In this document: positions 5,580 to 5,629 of the stretch, one piece after another
Numbering within the stretch: the first letter of the stretch is position 1
Layout: each line of letters starts with the position of its first letter
Assembly (NCBI GenBank): GCA_949740695.1
Contig: CATJIY010000034.1
Span: 1-5,629, forward strand
Source of the DNA: an uncultured Eubacteriales bacterium
GTDB lineage: Bacteria > Bacillota > Clostridia > Oscillospirales > Butyricicoccaceae
Reading direction: 5' to 3'
DNA: 5,629 bases
The notes under the pieces: model-generated
The model's input: only the letters and a program-made list of their open reading frames with translations
What the model was told of the DNA's origin: nothing
Database searches by the model: none
Program-made: the position numbers and the translations under genes

Positions 5580-5606
5580 CCCGGGAGCCTCCCGGGCGTT
5601 CCCCTT
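5580..5606 (+). terminator. GC-rich hairpin after grdA, possible terminator or attenuator
   Basis: CCCGGGA (5580-5586) is exactly complementary to TCCCGGG (5590-5596), with the three-base loop GCC. It lies ten bases after the grdA stop. The following tract (GTTCCCCTTT) is only weakly T-rich, so termination may be partial, which would allow abundant GrdA with less of any downstream gene. Nothing further is recognisable up to the window end. Confidence 0.5.
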
Positions 5607-5629
5607 TGCACTGGCACAAACAAGGCACA

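Overview
The window carries six genes of a selenium-dependent amino-acid (glycine, sarcosine or betaine) reductase system, all on the + strand. Every gene product can be recognised from family motifs. The organism is most likely an amino-acid-fermenting anaerobe of the Clostridia: the genes sit behind strong AGGAGG-like ribosome binding sites, two genes have in-frame UGA (selenocysteine) codons, and the reductase is typical of Stickland-fermenting Firmicutes. The G+C content looks medium (roughly half, estimated by eye), higher than in the classic low-G+C clostridia where this system was studied.

Layout: a leader (1-298) holding a well-formed transcription attenuator; grdX (299-715); grdE (785-2065), the pyruvoyl proprotein of component B; grdB (2095-3399), the selenoprotein subunit of component B, read through a UGA at 3136; a 325-base intergenic region (3400-3724) rich in inverted repeats; trxB (3725-4666); trxA (4712-5029); grdA (5099-5569), selenoprotein A, read through a UGA at 5228; and a GC-rich hairpin (5580-5596). 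Ordinary gene calling would cut both selenoproteins: grdB into pieces of 347 and 77 residues, grdA into pieces of 43 and 107 residues.

How it works together (established for the family): component B (GrdE plus GrdB) binds the amino acid through a pyruvoyl group, the selenol attacks the alpha carbon and the carboxymethyl group moves to the selenocysteine of GrdA. Component C (GrdC/GrdD, not in this window) then releases acetyl phosphate, which yields ATP. GrdA is re-reduced by thioredoxin (TrxA), which is reduced by thioredoxin reductase (TrxB) with NADPH. The window thus holds the substrate-activating module, the carrier and the reductant supply, but not the energy-yielding component C. The substrate of this component B cannot be decided from the sequence.

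The most notable non-coding signal is the leader. A 14-bp long-range helix (151-165 with 248-261) and an intrinsic terminator (238-275 plus a T tract) share bases and cannot form together. This is the architecture of a riboswitch or other attenuator. I could not assign it to a known riboswitch class.
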